Part shown: piece after piece, positions 35,171-44,054 of the stretch
Position numbering within the stretch: position 1 is the first letter of the stretch
Layout: each line of letters begins with the position of its first letter
DNA from: Paenibacillus_AB hodogayensis
Lineage (GTDB): Bacteria; Bacillota; Bacilli; Paenibacillales; NBRC-103111
DNA: 64,000 nt
NCBI RefSeq assembly: GCF_039536325.1
Contig: NZ_BAAAYO010000006.1
Span: 620,001 to 684,000, forward strand
Direction: 5' to 3'
The notes under the pieces: model-generated
Seen by the model: only the letters and a program-made list of their open reading frames with translations
What the model was told of the DNA's origin: nothing
Database searches by the model: none
Position numbers and translations under genes: made by a program

Positions 35171-36070
35171 TCAATGGTCCCTGCCCACCAAATAATCCGC
35201 CAGTTCGAACAGACGCTCCGGGTTGGCCAGCCGGGCGCGGCGAATCGCTTCTTTCCCCAGCTCGGTCAGCTCCGCCACTTGACGCCGAGATTCGTCCAAA
35301 CCGATGAAGTAAGGGTAAGTCACTTTTTGCTGCTTCTCGTCGCTGTGGACCGCCTTGCCGAGCTTACCTTCGTCGCCGACGACATCCAGAATATCGTCCT
35401 GGATTTGAAAAGCCAATCCTACATTCGTCCCGAACGTCTCGAGCGCCTCCAACTGCTCTTCCGTTGCGCCGCCGATCCGTCCTCCGGCTTTGAGCGAGAA
35501 GGCGATCAGATCGCTCGTCTTATGCAGGTGAATATATTCCAGCTCGTCCAAGCGCGTAAGTCCTTGCTCTCCCTGCATGTCGGCCACCTGGCCGCCCACC
35601 ATCCCCCGCGGACCGGCGTATTCGGCCAGCTCCCGGACGATAGAGAGTACGGTATCTGCGGGAACGCCGTGAAGTGCCGCTCCCGATGCCGCGTAAAAGG
35701 CGTGGGTCAACAGCGCGTCTCCGGCCAAAATGGCCATCGCTTCGCCGAACACTTTATGGTTAGTCAGCCGTCCCCGCCGGTAATCGTCGTTGTCGAGCGC
35801 CGGCAGATCGTCGTGGATAAGCGAATACGTGTGTACCATCTCCACCGCGCAGGCCACCGGCAAAGCCGCTTCCAGCTTGCCTCCGCACGCTTCCGCCGCG
35901 GCAATGACGAGAATCGGGCGGATTCGCTTTCCACCCGCCATCAGCGAATAAGCCATCGCCTCGCGCAGCACGTCCGGAACCGGCCAGCGGCCCGGCAGAC
36001 TCGACAGCAGCTCCACTTCGATCCGCTGCGCATAGCTCTTGATGTAATCCGATATGGACGAGTCCGACAT
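35171..36070 (-). CDS. ispA: Farnesyl/geranylgeranyl diphosphate synthase (IspA type)
   Basis: 299 residues of the trans-prenyltransferase fold. The first Asp-rich motif DDLPALDND starts at D87 and the second is DDILD near 225; GGKRIRP binds diphosphate. It builds C15 or longer prenyl diphosphates from IPP and DMAPP for undecaprenyl phosphate and quinones. The start is 5 bases after the xseB stop, in an xseA-xseB-ispA unit conserved in bacilli. Confidence 0.93.
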   Translation of the reverse strand: MSDSSISDYIKSYAQRIEVELLSSLPGRWPVPDVLREAMAYSLMAGGKRIRPILVIAAAEACGGKLEAALPVACAVEMVHTYSLIHDDLPALDNDDYRRGRLTNHKVFGEAMAILAGDALLTHAFYAASGAALHGVPADTVLSIVRELAEYAGPRGMVGGQVADMQGEQGLTRLDELEYIHLHKTSDLIAFSLKAGGRIGGATEEQLEALETFGTNVGLAFQIQDDILDVVGDEGKLGKAVHSDEKQQKVTYPYFIGLDESRRQVAELTELGKEAIRRARLANPERLFELADYLVGRDH

Positions 36071-36075
36071 GTCGA

Positions 36076-36333
36076 TTAATTCTCCCTTTCGTCCGTAGCC
36101 GGCTGGAACGGCTTTTTCACAAAGCTTCCGTTATCCTCCAGCAGCGTTTCGATTTTCCGTTCCACCTGCTCCAGCTTCGTCCCGCACAGATGCGACAGCG
36201 CCATACCGTCCTGGAACAGCTCGATCGCTTTTTCCAGCGGCACGTCCCCGCGCTCCAGCTTGGCGACGATTTGCTCGAGCTTGTCCATCGCTTCCTCGAA
36301 GCTGACCGCGTTATCCTTCTCCCCGTTGCTCAT
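36076..36333 (-). CDS. xseB: Exodeoxyribonuclease VII small subunit
   Basis: 85 residues from the ATG at 36333, preceded by GGAGGAG. The helical family pattern is clear: FEEAMDKLEQIVAKLERGDVPLE and ELFQDGMALSHLC. The start lies 22 bases inside the end of xseA, so the pair is translationally coupled. Several copies of XseB bind XseA to form the single-strand exonuclease. Confidence 0.93.
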   Translation of the reverse strand: MSNGEKDNAVSFEEAMDKLEQIVAKLERGDVPLEKAIELFQDGMALSHLCGTKLEQVERKIETLLEDNGSFVKKPFQPATDEREN

Positions 36334-37684
36334 TCCCGTTCTCCTCCATTCCCCATACATGACAGTCCAGCTTGCCGTCGGTCAAACGTATGGTTACCAT
36401 ATCGCCGGGCTGTACCTGCCCGATCGAGTTGATGATGCGTTCCTGCCGCTCGTCGTAGACGAGACTGTAGCCGCGCTGCATTACCTTGAGCGGACTGAGC
36501 GCATCCAGCTGGCGAAGCTGGGAGGTAAACCTGTGCCGCGCGTCCTTGCTGACCGCCTGCATCGATTGAAGCAGCTGATGCCGGGCGACGTCGACGCGCT
36601 TGCGGGCATAGCCGAGCTGCTGCTTCGGATTATGCGCGGAAAGCTTCCGCTCCAGCCGGATCGCCGATTCGCGCGCGGCGGAGACCCTCTCCTGCAAGCG
36701 GAAGGCGAGCTGCTCGCGCAGACGGTCCAGCCGTTGCGCAGGCTCCTGCAGCTGCCTGTACGGCTGCGTCAGCACCGGCGAACGGCGCAGACGGTTCCAC
36801 TGCTCGCGCTTGAAGTTCACTTGCGACGACAGTCCCTTGAGCAGCCGCTGCGACAAATGAGCGAGATGCTGCGCCAGCTCCAGATGATGCGGCACGGCAA
36901 GTTCGGCCGCCGCTGTCGGCGTAGCCGCTCTCAGATCGGCAGTGAAATCGGCTATCGTAAAATCGGTCTCGTGTCCGACCGCCGAGATGACCGGGATGGC
37001 CGATGACGCGATACTCCGCGCGACCATCTCCTCGTTGAACGCCCACAATTCCTCTAGCGACCCGCCGCCGCGCCCGACGATCAATACGTCGGCTTCCCCT
37101 TGACGATTCATCGCCTCGATGGCTCGGACGATGCTGGGCGCCGCCTGCGCCCCTTGCACAAGCACCGGAAACAGCAGCACCGGCACGGACGGATACCGTC
37201 TTTGCAGTGTCGTAACGATATCCCGGACCGCCGCGCCTGTCGGAGACGTAATGACCCCGACGGCGCGCGGAAATTTCGGTATCGGTCTCTTTCTTTCCTG
37301 CGCAAACAGCCCTTCGTCGCCGAGCTTTTTTTTCAGCCGTTCGAACGCCATGTACAGATTGCCGATGCCGTCCTGCTGCATCTGCGTGACGTACATCTGG
37401 TACTGGCCGTCCCGCTCGAAGACGGATATGTTGCCTCTGGCGACCACCTTCGCCCCGTCGCGGGGAATAAACGAGAGCCGCTGATTGTTCGAGGCGAACA
37501 TGATGCACTTGACCCGGCTGTCGGCGTCTTTAAGCGTGAAATACATATGGCCGCTGGAATGATGGGTAAAATTCGACAGCTCCCCGCGTACCCAGACGTC
37601 CTGGAGCAGCGAATCCCCTTCCAGCTTCATCTTGATATATTTCGTCAAATCCTTGACGGACAAGACGTTTTGCTTCGTTTGCAT
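36311..37684 (-). CDS. xseA: Exodeoxyribonuclease VII large subunit
   Basis: 457 residues. The N-terminal OB fold (VWVRGELSNFTHHSSGHMYFTLKD) precedes the catalytic domain with GVITSPTGAAVRDI near 140 and the GRGGGSLEELWAFN...SAVGHETDFTI core. A long coiled-coil follows (280-390). It degrades single-stranded DNA from both ends with XseB. It lies 28 bases after folD. Confidence 0.94.
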   Translation of the reverse strand: MQTKQNVLSVKDLTKYIKMKLEGDSLLQDVWVRGELSNFTHHSSGHMYFTLKDADSRVKCIMFASNNQRLSFIPRDGAKVVARGNISVFERDGQYQMYVTQMQQDGIGNLYMAFERLKKKLGDEGLFAQERKRPIPKFPRAVGVITSPTGAAVRDIVTTLQRRYPSVPVLLFPVLVQGAQAAPSIVRAIEAMNRQGEADVLIVGRGGGSLEELWAFNEEMVARSIASSAIPVISAVGHETDFTIADFTADLRAATPTAAAELAVPHHLELAQHLAHLSQRLLKGLSSQVNFKREQWNRLRRSPVLTQPYRQLQEPAQRLDRLREQLAFRLQERVSAARESAIRLERKLSAHNPKQQLGYARKRVDVARHQLLQSMQAVSKDARHRFTSQLRQLDALSPLKVMQRGYSLVYDERQERIINSIGQVQPGDMVTIRLTDGKLDCHVWGMEENGNEQRGEG

Positions 37685-37712
37685 CGGACTCGTCGCCCCA
37701 CTTCCGCGCTGC

Positions 37713-38564
37713 TTACCCGCGCAGCGTTTTGGCCGCCTGCAGCGTATTTTGCAGCAGCATCGTAATCGTCATCGGGCCGACGACGCCGGGAACCGGCGTG
37801 ATCGGGCCGGCAATGTCCACGACGTCGGCAAAATCGACGTCTCCAGCCAGCTTGCCGTCGTCCAGACGGTTAATCCCCACATCGATGACGATTGCGCCCG
37901 GCTTCACAAACTCCTTCGTGACGAACTTCGCCTTGCCGATCGCCACCACAAGAATGTCCGCCTCGCGGCAAAGCTCTTTCATATTCGCGGTACGCGAATG
38001 GCATACCGTAACGGTCGCGTTCTCGCGCAGCAGCAGCATAGCGACCGGCTTGCCGACAATATTGCTGCGGCCGATGACGACCGCTCTTTTGCCCGCGATG
38101 TCCGTCCCGGTCCGTTTGATGATTTCGATAACGCCGGCCGGGGTGCATGGCAGCAGGCTCGGCTTGCCTATCGACAAATTGCCTACGTTAATCGGATGGA
38201 AGCCGTCGACATCTTTCTCCACGGCGATCGCGTCGATAACGGCATCTTCCGAAATATGCTTCGGCAGCGGCAGCTGTACCAGAATGCCGTGAATACTCGT
38301 GTTGCGGTTCAGCTTGTCCACCAAGTCGAGCAGCTCGGCCTGCGTCGTCTCCGCCGGCAGCCGATGCACCTCGGAATAGATGCCTACCTGCTCGCACGCC
38401 TTTGCCTTGTTGCGTACATATACGGCCGAAGCCGGATCTTCCCCAACGAGCACGACGGCTAGACCGGGGCGGAAGCCTTCCGCCGCCAGTGCGTCGATCT
38501 CTTCTTTTAGCTTGCCGCGTATGTCGCTTACGAGTTGTTTGCCGTCTATGATATGCTGTGTCAC
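37713..38564 (-). CDS. folD: Methylene-THF dehydrogenase/methenyl-THF cyclohydrolase
   Basis: 283 residues. The family signatures are EDPASAVYVRNKAKACEQVGI near 45-65 (with the catalytic Lys), QLPLPKH near 100 and the NADP-fold VIGRSNIVGKPVA near 165, followed by PVPGVVGPMT near the C-terminus. It interconverts one-carbon folates. It stands between nusB and xseA on the same strand, as in Bacillus. The start has AGGGGAGG-like upstream sequence. Confidence 0.95.
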   Translation of the reverse strand: MTQHIIDGKQLVSDIRGKLKEEIDALAAEGFRPGLAVVLVGEDPASAVYVRNKAKACEQVGIYSEVHRLPAETTQAELLDLVDKLNRNTSIHGILVQLPLPKHISEDAVIDAIAVEKDVDGFHPINVGNLSIGKPSLLPCTPAGVIEIIKRTGTDIAGKRAVVIGRSNIVGKPVAMLLLRENATVTVCHSRTANMKELCREADILVVAIGKAKFVTKEFVKPGAIVIDVGINRLDDGKLAGDVDFADVVDIAGPITPVPGVVGPMTITMLLQNTLQAAKTLRG

Positions 38565-38612
38565 TTTCCAATTTCCTCCCCGTTATCGCTTCCGTATGAG
38601 AACGGTGCCGAT

Positions 38613-39077
38613 TTACCGGCTGGCCTCGAAGCTGCTCTTGATCTGATCCAATTCCTTGATCAGCTTGCCGAGAACGCCGTTGACGAACTTACCCGATTCG
38701 TCGGAGCCGAACCGCTTTGCCAATTCGATCGCTTCATTGACGACAACCTTCGGCGGAACCTCGTTCGTAAACAGCATTTCGTATGCCGCCAAACGCAATA
38801 TTTGCCGGTCCACCTTGGACAGCCTGTCCACCTTCCAGCCCGTCAAGTATACGCTAAGCGTCTCGTCGATCCGTTCCTTCTGTCTGATCGTACCCACTAC
38901 GAGATCGGACAAATAGAGCGAGCCGGCGACTTCCCCGCTGCCGATTTCCAACTCCGCCTCGTTGTCGCTGCGCGCTTCCTCCAGCGACGTCTCGATCGCC
39001 GTCTCCGGCGACACCTCATTCATGTCGATCTGGTACAAGCTTTGCAACGCGATTTCCCTGGCCAATCTACGCTTCAT
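38613..39077 (-). CDS. nusB: Transcription antitermination factor NusB
   Basis: 154 residues from the ATG at 39077, with AGGAGG twelve bases upstream; an ATG four codons earlier abuts that site and is unlikely. The all-helical family pattern is present: RRLAREIALQSLYQID at the start, and LRLAAYEMLFTNEVPPKVVVNEAIELAKRFG in the C-terminal half. It binds boxA RNA with NusE for rRNA antitermination. It lies 48 bases before folD. Confidence 0.93.
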   Translation of the reverse strand: MKRRLAREIALQSLYQIDMNEVSPETAIETSLEEARSDNEAELEIGSGEVAGSLYLSDLVVGTIRQKERIDETLSVYLTGWKVDRLSKVDRQILRLAAYEMLFTNEVPPKVVVNEAIELAKRFGSDESGKFVNGVLGKLIKELDQIKSSFEASR

Positions 39078-39144
39078 CGCGCGAATCATCCTCCTGCCTA
39101 CATTCCGGAACGTCTATGCGTTCAATATACCACAATCTACATGC

Positions 39145-39184
39145 AAAAAAGAAGAAGGCCGTTTCCCGATGGGACCGCCTTCCG
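39145..39184 (-). terminator. Terminator after the DUF2273 gene
   Basis: A GAAGGCGG/CCGGCCTTC-type stem with an inner TCCC/GGGA pairing is followed on the minus strand by a T-rich run. It separates the amaP-DUF2273 unit from nusB. Confidence 0.7.
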
Positions 39185-39189
39185 CCGTT

Positions 39190-39426
39190 TCAACGAAACC
39201 ATTTCCAGCGATCCGCAAGCCGACTGAGCTTCTCCATCCATTCGTCCGCGTTCAGCCTGAGCCGTCCCGCGTCGAATTTGCTGCCCAAGTAAGCGCAGAT
39301 CGAAACGATAAAAGCGAATATCAACATATCCCAAAAGCCGCTAATCAAATAAATAATGCCCAGAAACAACCCTGAAGCGATTCCGATCAGGCGGCCTTTA
39401 TGCCGTTCCCAAAGCTCGTTCCACAT
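39190..39426 (-). CDS. DUF2273 small membrane protein
   Basis: 78 residues from the ATG at 39426 with AGGTGG upstream. It has two membrane spans (GRLIGIASGLFLGIIYLISGF and MLIFAFIVSICAYLG) and an amphipathic C-terminus. DUF2273 proteins accompany AmaP and Asp23 in Gram-positive bacteria and are thought to sit in the same envelope-stress complex. It lies 18 bases after amaP. Confidence 0.8.
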   Translation of the reverse strand: MWNELWERHKGRLIGIASGLFLGIIYLISGFWDMLIFAFIVSICAYLGSKFDAGRLRLNADEWMEKLSRLADRWKWFR

Positions 39427-39444
39427 CGCGCAAGCCACCTGCCT

Positions 39445-40002
39445 TTATTCGACTCTGCTCTTAAACGTCTGAGACTGCATGACGTTGGCGACGAACACGG
39501 ATACGTTCGCAACGGGAATGCCGGTAATCTCTTCAATATGTCCTTTGACCGAGCGCTGCATCTCCTCGGACAGCTCGGGAATCGAGTTCTCCCCGTCCAC
39601 GACAGCCCGTATGACAACGTCAAGCCCCGCGTCGCTAACCGACACCCGGGCTTTCATATCTTTTACGCCTCTTACCCGTCCAGCCGCTTTGAGCGACAAA
39701 TTTTCCACGGTTTCGAGCGAAATGCGGATGTCCCCGAAGTCGGTCCGCTGATCGATCGAAGGAGCTTGTCCGCGTCCCCGTCTGACGGCCACAAAGAAAA
39801 ACCGACAGGTCACGAGCAGCACGAACAGGCCGATCGCGATCGCCGGATAAGCGGTAGACCCTTCGTAATACAAATTGCGCAAAAAGTTGGCGGACGTATC
39901 AATCGGCACCCACCCGAAAGATGCGGTCAAAAAAAAGACGACGCTGACACCGATTATCAGCGTATATAGGAAAAGCAGCAACCGGTCCAATACTTTGATC
40001 AC
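39445..40002 (-). CDS. amaP: AmaP, membrane anchor of Asp23
   Basis: 185 residues. Two N-terminal membrane spans (LLLFLYTLIIGVSVVFFL and AIAIGLFVLLVTCRFFFV) are followed by a cytosolic Asp23-like domain (about 75-185: ISLETVENLSLKAAGRVRGVKDMKARVS). AmaP recruits Asp23 to the membrane in Staphylococcus aureus. It is 85 bases after the Asp23 gene, across a hairpin, and before DUF2273. Confidence 0.82.
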   Translation of the reverse strand: MIKVLDRLLLFLYTLIIGVSVVFFLTASFGWVPIDTSANFLRNLYYEGSTAYPAIAIGLFVLLVTCRFFFVAVRRGRGQAPSIDQRTDFGDIRISLETVENLSLKAAGRVRGVKDMKARVSVSDAGLDVVIRAVVDGENSIPELSEEMQRSVKGHIEEITGIPVANVSVFVANVMQSQTFKSRVE

Positions 40003-40037
40003 GCTGGTACGTCCCCTTCCGCATAGGCGGGGGCGAT

Positions 40038-40061
40038 GGGTTGTCCTTCACCGGACAACCC
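40038..40061 (-). terminator. Stem-loop between asp23-type gene and amaP
   Basis: GGGTTGTCC pairs with GGACAACCC around a 6-base loop. No T-run follows, so it is more likely a partial terminator or RNA-processing/stability element that sets the Asp23:AmaP ratio. Confidence 0.5.
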
Positions 40062-40087
40062 GCTTCCCCCAAGACGGGCCCCAAGCC

Positions 40088-40504
40088 TTACTTGACTCGC
40101 AGCACCGCCGTTTCTTCTTCTTGTGGCGCTAATTTATCCGGTGTCTTGAATTGCACGTCGTGAATATGCACGTTAACCTCGACGACGGAAAGTCCGGTCA
40201 TCGATTCGATCGTTTGCTTGACATTGCGCTGGATCGAGCTCGCCACCTCGGGTATCCGGTTGCCGAATTCTACGATGATGGATACGTCGATAGCCGCCTC
40301 GCGCTGACCAACCTCCACCTTGACGCCCTTGGACAAGTTTTTGCGTCCGAGCAGCTCCGCAATACCGCCGCCGAATCCTCCGCTCATGCCCGCTACGCCC
40401 TGCACCTCTACGGTCGCCAGTCCTGCAATCACCTCGATGACTTCCGGGGCGATCTGGATCGTTCCGATCTCGGTCTTCTCATAATCCGCAGCCAAAGTAC
40501 TCAT
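40088..40504 (-). CDS. Asp23/Gls24 family envelope-stress protein (YqhY type)
   Basis: 138 residues with the family core IGTIQIAPEVIEVIAGLATVEVQGVAGMSGG near the start, AAIDVSIIVEFGNRIPEVASSIQRNVKQTIESM in the middle and VEVNVHIHDV near the end. Bacillus YqhY, encoded beside accBC, affects acetyl-CoA carboxylase activity. Here accC lies 85 bases further upstream, so the same link is suggested. AGGTGTTG-like upstream sequence precedes the ATG. Confidence 0.88.
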   Translation of the reverse strand: MSTLAADYEKTEIGTIQIAPEVIEVIAGLATVEVQGVAGMSGGFGGGIAELLGRKNLSKGVKVEVGQREAAIDVSIIVEFGNRIPEVASSIQRNVKQTIESMTGLSVVEVNVHIHDVQFKTPDKLAPQEEETAVLRVK

Positions 40505-40589
40505 GTATACAACACCTCCCAGACGTCTCGTCTATACTATTACTATACCATTTTGCCATTTTTATGACAAACGATACGGGGCCTGCCCC

Positions 40590-41948
40590 TTACGATTCCG
40601 GATCGTTGACGTCATGCTCCTCGAGGAACTTGATGTCGAACGTTCCCGCCTGAAACAGCTTGTGATCCATAAGTTTAAGGTGAAACGGAATCGTCGTATG
40701 GATGCCTTCTACCGCGAACTCGCCAAGCGCCCTGCGCATGCGCGCGATCGCTTCATCGCGGGTCGGCGCCCATACAATCAGTTTGGCGATCATAGAGTCG
40801 TAGTGAGGAGAGATCGTATACCCCTGATACGCCCCGCTGTCAACCCGTACGCCCGGACCGCCCGGCGGCAAGTAAAACTGGATAAGGCCGGGGGACGGCA
40901 TAAAATTGCGCTCCGGATCTTCGGCATTGATGCGGCATTCGATGGACCAGCCGTTGATGACGACGTCCTCCTGCCGGAACGATAGCGGCTCGCCTTGAGC
41001 CACGAGAATCATTTCCTTGATGATGTCGATGTTCGTAATCATCTCGGTAACGGGGTGCTCGACCTGAATGCGCGTATTCATTTCCATAAAATAAAACCGG
41101 CCGTCCTCGCCGAGCAGGAATTCCAGCGTGCCGGCTCCCGAATACTGGACCGCCTTGGCCGCTCTGACGGCAGCTTCGCCCATCGCCGTGCGCGTTTCGG
41201 GCGAAAGCACCGGGCAAGGGGCTTCCTCCACGAGCTTCTGTCTGCGCCGCTGCACCGAGCAGTCCCGCTCGCCCAGATAGACGGCGTTGCCGTGCTTGTC
41301 GGCCAATATTTGAATTTCGACGTGCTTCATGCCCGTCAAATATTTTTCCAGATATACGCCCGCATTGCCGAACGCTTTCTGCGCCTCCTGCTGGGCCGTG
41401 GCGATCTGCTGGACGAGCGATTGTTCGTCCTCGGCGATGCGGATACCCTTGCCTCCGCCTCCCGCCGTCGCCTTGATAATGACCGGATAGCCGATTTCGC
41501 GGGCAATTCGCACCGCTTCGTCCATATCCTCGATCAGACCTTCGGAGCCCGGAATAACCGGCACGTCCGCATCCTTCATCGTCTGCTTCGCCACCGCTTT
41601 GTCGCCCATCTTGCTAATCGCTTGCGGGGACGGGCCGATGAACGTAATGTTGCATTGCTCGCATATTTCCGCGAAGTCGGCATTCTCGGCCAAAAAGCCG
41701 TAACCCGGATGCACGCCGTCCGATTCGGTCAGCGTGGCCACGCTCATTATATTCGTAAAGTTCAAATAGCTGTCCTTGGACAGCGTCGGACCGATGCAAT
41801 ACGCTTCGTCCGCCAGACGGACGTGCAGCGAATCCCGGTCGGCCTCGGAGTAGACGGCTACGGTGTAAATGCCGAGCTCCCGGCAGGCGCGAATGATGCG
41901 CACCGCGATTTCGCCGCGGTTAGCCACCAATACTTTTTGAAACGTCAT
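40590..41948 (-). CDS. accC: Acetyl-CoA carboxylase, biotin carboxylase subunit
   Basis: 452 residues from the ATG at 41948, GGAGG upstream. It shows the N-terminal fold KVLVANRGEIAVRIIRA, the ATP-grasp glycine loop GGGGKGIRI near 163, the catalytic EMNTRIQVEHPVTEM and the C-terminal ISPHYDSMIAKLIVW. It carboxylates the biotin on AccB, the first step of fatty acid synthesis. It is 18 bases after accB. Confidence 0.96.
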   Translation of the reverse strand: MTFQKVLVANRGEIAVRIIRACRELGIYTVAVYSEADRDSLHVRLADEAYCIGPTLSKDSYLNFTNIMSVATLTESDGVHPGYGFLAENADFAEICEQCNITFIGPSPQAISKMGDKAVAKQTMKDADVPVIPGSEGLIEDMDEAVRIAREIGYPVIIKATAGGGGKGIRIAEDEQSLVQQIATAQQEAQKAFGNAGVYLEKYLTGMKHVEIQILADKHGNAVYLGERDCSVQRRRQKLVEEAPCPVLSPETRTAMGEAAVRAAKAVQYSGAGTLEFLLGEDGRFYFMEMNTRIQVEHPVTEMITNIDIIKEMILVAQGEPLSFRQEDVVINGWSIECRINAEDPERNFMPSPGLIQFYLPPGGPGVRVDSGAYQGYTISPHYDSMIAKLIVWAPTRDEAIARMRRALGEFAVEGIHTTIPFHLKLMDHKLFQAGTFDIKFLEEHDVNDPES

Positions 41949-41966
41949 GTGCGCGTTAGCCTCCAT

Positions 41967-42479
41967 TTATTCCGGTTTCACCAGGAACAAAGTTTGTCCG
42001 TACTCGACCAGTTGGCCGTTCTCGACCAAAACGTCGACGATCTCGCCCTTGATCTCGGCTTCGATCGGGTTCATCAGCTTCATCGCCTCCAAAATGCAAA
42101 CCGTCGTCTTCTCACCGACGCGGTCGCCGACGCTGACGAACGGAGCTGCGCCAGGGGCCGAAGCCGAATAGAACGTGCCGACCATCGGGGACGTAATTTT
42201 ATGCAAGCCCTCGCTCGGATCGGCAGCCGGAGGCTGGGCGACCGGGCCGGTTTCCGGTGCGGCATTCTGGGCCGTATGCGGCGCCACGGCGTATACCGGC
42301 GGCTGCAAAGGCGAATAATGCTGGTTGGGAGGAGTATGCGTCACGACGACGGATTCGGTTTTATTCGGTTTACGGATTAAAAGGCGCGAGCCTTCGTTTT
42401 CAATTTCAAGCTCCTGCACGGTGGTCGAATCGACCAGCTTGATCAGCTCTTTGATTTCGCTCAATTTGAACATTTCCAT
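41967..42479 (-). CDS. accB: Acetyl-CoA carboxylase, biotin carboxyl carrier protein
   Basis: 170 residues. A helical N-terminus (FKLSEIKELIKLVDST) is followed by a Pro/Ala-rich linker (about 50-90) and the biotinyl domain with K134 in EAMKLMNPIEAE. The thumb-containing sequence before it (SASAPGAAPFVSVGDRV) is typical of AccB. AAGGAG precedes the ATG. It heads accB-accC, and an extended -10 promoter lies 53-61 bases upstream. Confidence 0.96.
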   Translation of the reverse strand: MEMFKLSEIKELIKLVDSTTVQELEIENEGSRLLIRKPNKTESVVVTHTPPNQHYSPLQPPVYAVAPHTAQNAAPETGPVAQPPAADPSEGLHKITSPMVGTFYSASAPGAAPFVSVGDRVGEKTTVCILEAMKLMNPIEAEIKGEIVDVLVENGQLVEYGQTLFLVKPE

Positions 42480-42531
42480 GGTTCACTCCTTCGACGATTG
42501 TGAAGCGCTTGCTAAGACAGGCAATGTTTGT

Positions 42532-42540
42532 ATTATAGCA
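42532..42540 (-). promoter_or_regulatory. Extended -10 promoter element of accB
   Basis: TGCTATAAT, read on the minus strand, is a consensus extended -10. No good -35 is seen at standard spacing. It is about 55 bases before the accB start. Confidence 0.55.
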
Positions 42541-42589
42541 CAACCGTCAATCGCACATAAACAAGATTATGAGGCGGGCCGCACGGGAA

Positions 42590-42617
42590 CGAAGAAGACC
42601 TCCGGATTCGGAGGTCT
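42590..42617 (-). terminator. Terminator of the spoIIIA operon
   Basis: AGACCTCCG pairs perfectly with CGGAGGTCT around GATT, followed on the minus strand by TTCTTC. It is 32 bases past the spoIIIAH stop and upstream of accB. Confidence 0.7.
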
Positions 42618-42648
42618 CCCGCGCGGTATGCCGGCTCGGGCCGGAAGC

Positions 42649-43380
42649 TTACTTGACGTACTGTACCGTCACTTTATCCGGCGCTACGTTCATTTCTTTC
42701 ATGACCAAATCGACGATCGAGACGCCTTGGCTTTTTTCCAGTTTGGCGGCCTGTACGACGACTTTCCATCTGCCGCTCTCCTGAAGCACGATCGCATTGT
42801 GGAAATCTTTGGCCAATTGGTCTTCCAGACTGGTCACTTTCTCGTCCTGATCCTGCAGTTTTTGAAGCTCGTTCATCGCCTGCGTCACTTCTTCGCTCGA
42901 TTTCTTGGCGTCGAGCTGGACCGATATTAATTTTTCCGTTTGCTTGGCGAGTTCCTCGTTGCGCTTTATGAAGGCGGCCGCAAAATAATCGCTGCCCGAC
43001 GTCGCCTTGGCGGTCACTTGCTTGAGCACTTCCTCGTCCGTTTTGGCGCCGGTCGAGGCACCCGCGGTTGCTTTGGCGTCGGGGGCCGGTTTATTGGCAG
43101 CCGCGCCTTTGTCGGTTGCATTATCGGTCGTCGCTTTGCCTGCGGCGGCACTTTTATCGGCAGCACCCTTCTTCTCGTCGGCGGCCGGATCGGCGGAAGC
43201 CGGATTCGCTTTCGTTGCAGAGCCGGTGGCGATCGTATCGACCTTGATTTCGTTGCCGGCGGCCTGCTTCGATGTCAGGTCCAGGTCGTTCACGTCTTCG
43301 GTAAACAGGTAATAAGCGGAGAGTACCACCATCAAGCTGAGCATGGACACGAGCCAAACCGTTTGTCTTTTCGTATTCAT
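42649..43380 (-). CDS. spoIIIAH: SpoIIIAH, mother-cell channel protein
   Basis: 243 residues: one N-terminal membrane span (VWLVSMLSLMVVLSAYYLF), an Ala/Lys/Asp-rich low-complexity linker (about 45-110) and the C-terminal ring-building-motif domain (SGSDYFAAAFIKRNEELAKQTEKLISV onward). It binds forespore SpoIIQ across the intermembrane space. Bacillus SpoIIIAH is about 218 residues; here the linker is longer. Last gene of the operon. Confidence 0.93.
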   Translation of the reverse strand: MNTKRQTVWLVSMLSLMVVLSAYYLFTEDVNDLDLTSKQAAGNEIKVDTIATGSATKANPASADPAADEKKGAADKSAAAGKATTDNATDKGAAANKPAPDAKATAGASTGAKTDEEVLKQVTAKATSGSDYFAAAFIKRNEELAKQTEKLISVQLDAKKSSEEVTQAMNELQKLQDQDEKVTSLEDQLAKDFHNAIVLQESGRWKVVVQAAKLEKSQGVSIVDLVMKEMNVAPDKVTVQYVK

Positions 43381-43414
43381 TGTTTTCGTCCTCCTTAAAT
43401 AGTGGATTAAATCG

Positions 43415-44050
43415 TTATTGCTTGCGGGGCAATACCGAGATGCGATGCGCCGGGACGTCCAGTCCGCGGCTGACCGCTTCCGCGATCATCTGCTTGACCG
43501 TCAAATTTTCGGCACCTTTGGCGACAACGACAACCCCCCTTATGCGCGGCTTTATTTTTTTTAACACGATCGGAGTTTGCCCGCCCGAGGCTTGGTACAG
43601 GACGATTTCTCCAGAACGCGAGATTTCGGTAATGTGCCTGGTGGAGCCGTTCTGATCCTTCTCGTCGGTGATGTGCTGGGTATCCTTCGCATTGGAGTGA
43701 ACGATCGTTTCCTCCGTCGATTCGATCGTGACGAGAACCTCCACGTCCCCGACCGCGACCACCTTCTGCAAAATGTCCCGAATGGCCGCTTCGTAAGCAT
43801 GCTCGTATTCGCCGAATCCTGCTTTGTCGTTCGGGTCCTTTCCCGCAAAGGCCTGCTCGGCCAACGGCGGAGCCGCCCCGCTCTCCCCTCCCGGCTGCTC
43901 GATCGTCTTGACGTGCAGAAACGAGTTGAGAACCATAAGGGCGACCCCCAGCAAGCCGAGCAGCAGGAGCCATCGGAATGCGCTGACCCGCTTGGGCCCG
44001 CCCGGCCCGCCGCCTACCCGCTGCTCCAGCCATTGCAGCCATTTCGCCAT
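43415..44050 (-). CDS. spoIIIAG: SpoIIIAG, ring-forming channel component
   Basis: 211 residues with a basic cytosolic N-terminus, one membrane span (RWLLLLGLLGVALMVLNSF) and an extracytoplasmic ring-building domain (YEAAIRDILQKVVAVGDVEVLVTIEST, PRIRGVVVVAKGAENLTVKQMIAEAV). SpoIIIAG forms a large ring in the intermembrane space. It follows AF by 4 bases and precedes AH by 34. Normal length. Confidence 0.93.
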   Translation of the reverse strand: MAKWLQWLEQRVGGGPGGPKRVSAFRWLLLLGLLGVALMVLNSFLHVKTIEQPGGESGAAPPLAEQAFAGKDPNDKAGFGEYEHAYEAAIRDILQKVVAVGDVEVLVTIESTEETIVHSNAKDTQHITDEKDQNGSTRHITEISRSGEIVLYQASGGQTPIVLKKIKPRIRGVVVVAKGAENLTVKQMIAEAVSRGLDVPAHRISVLPRKQ

Positions 44051-44054
44051 GAGA

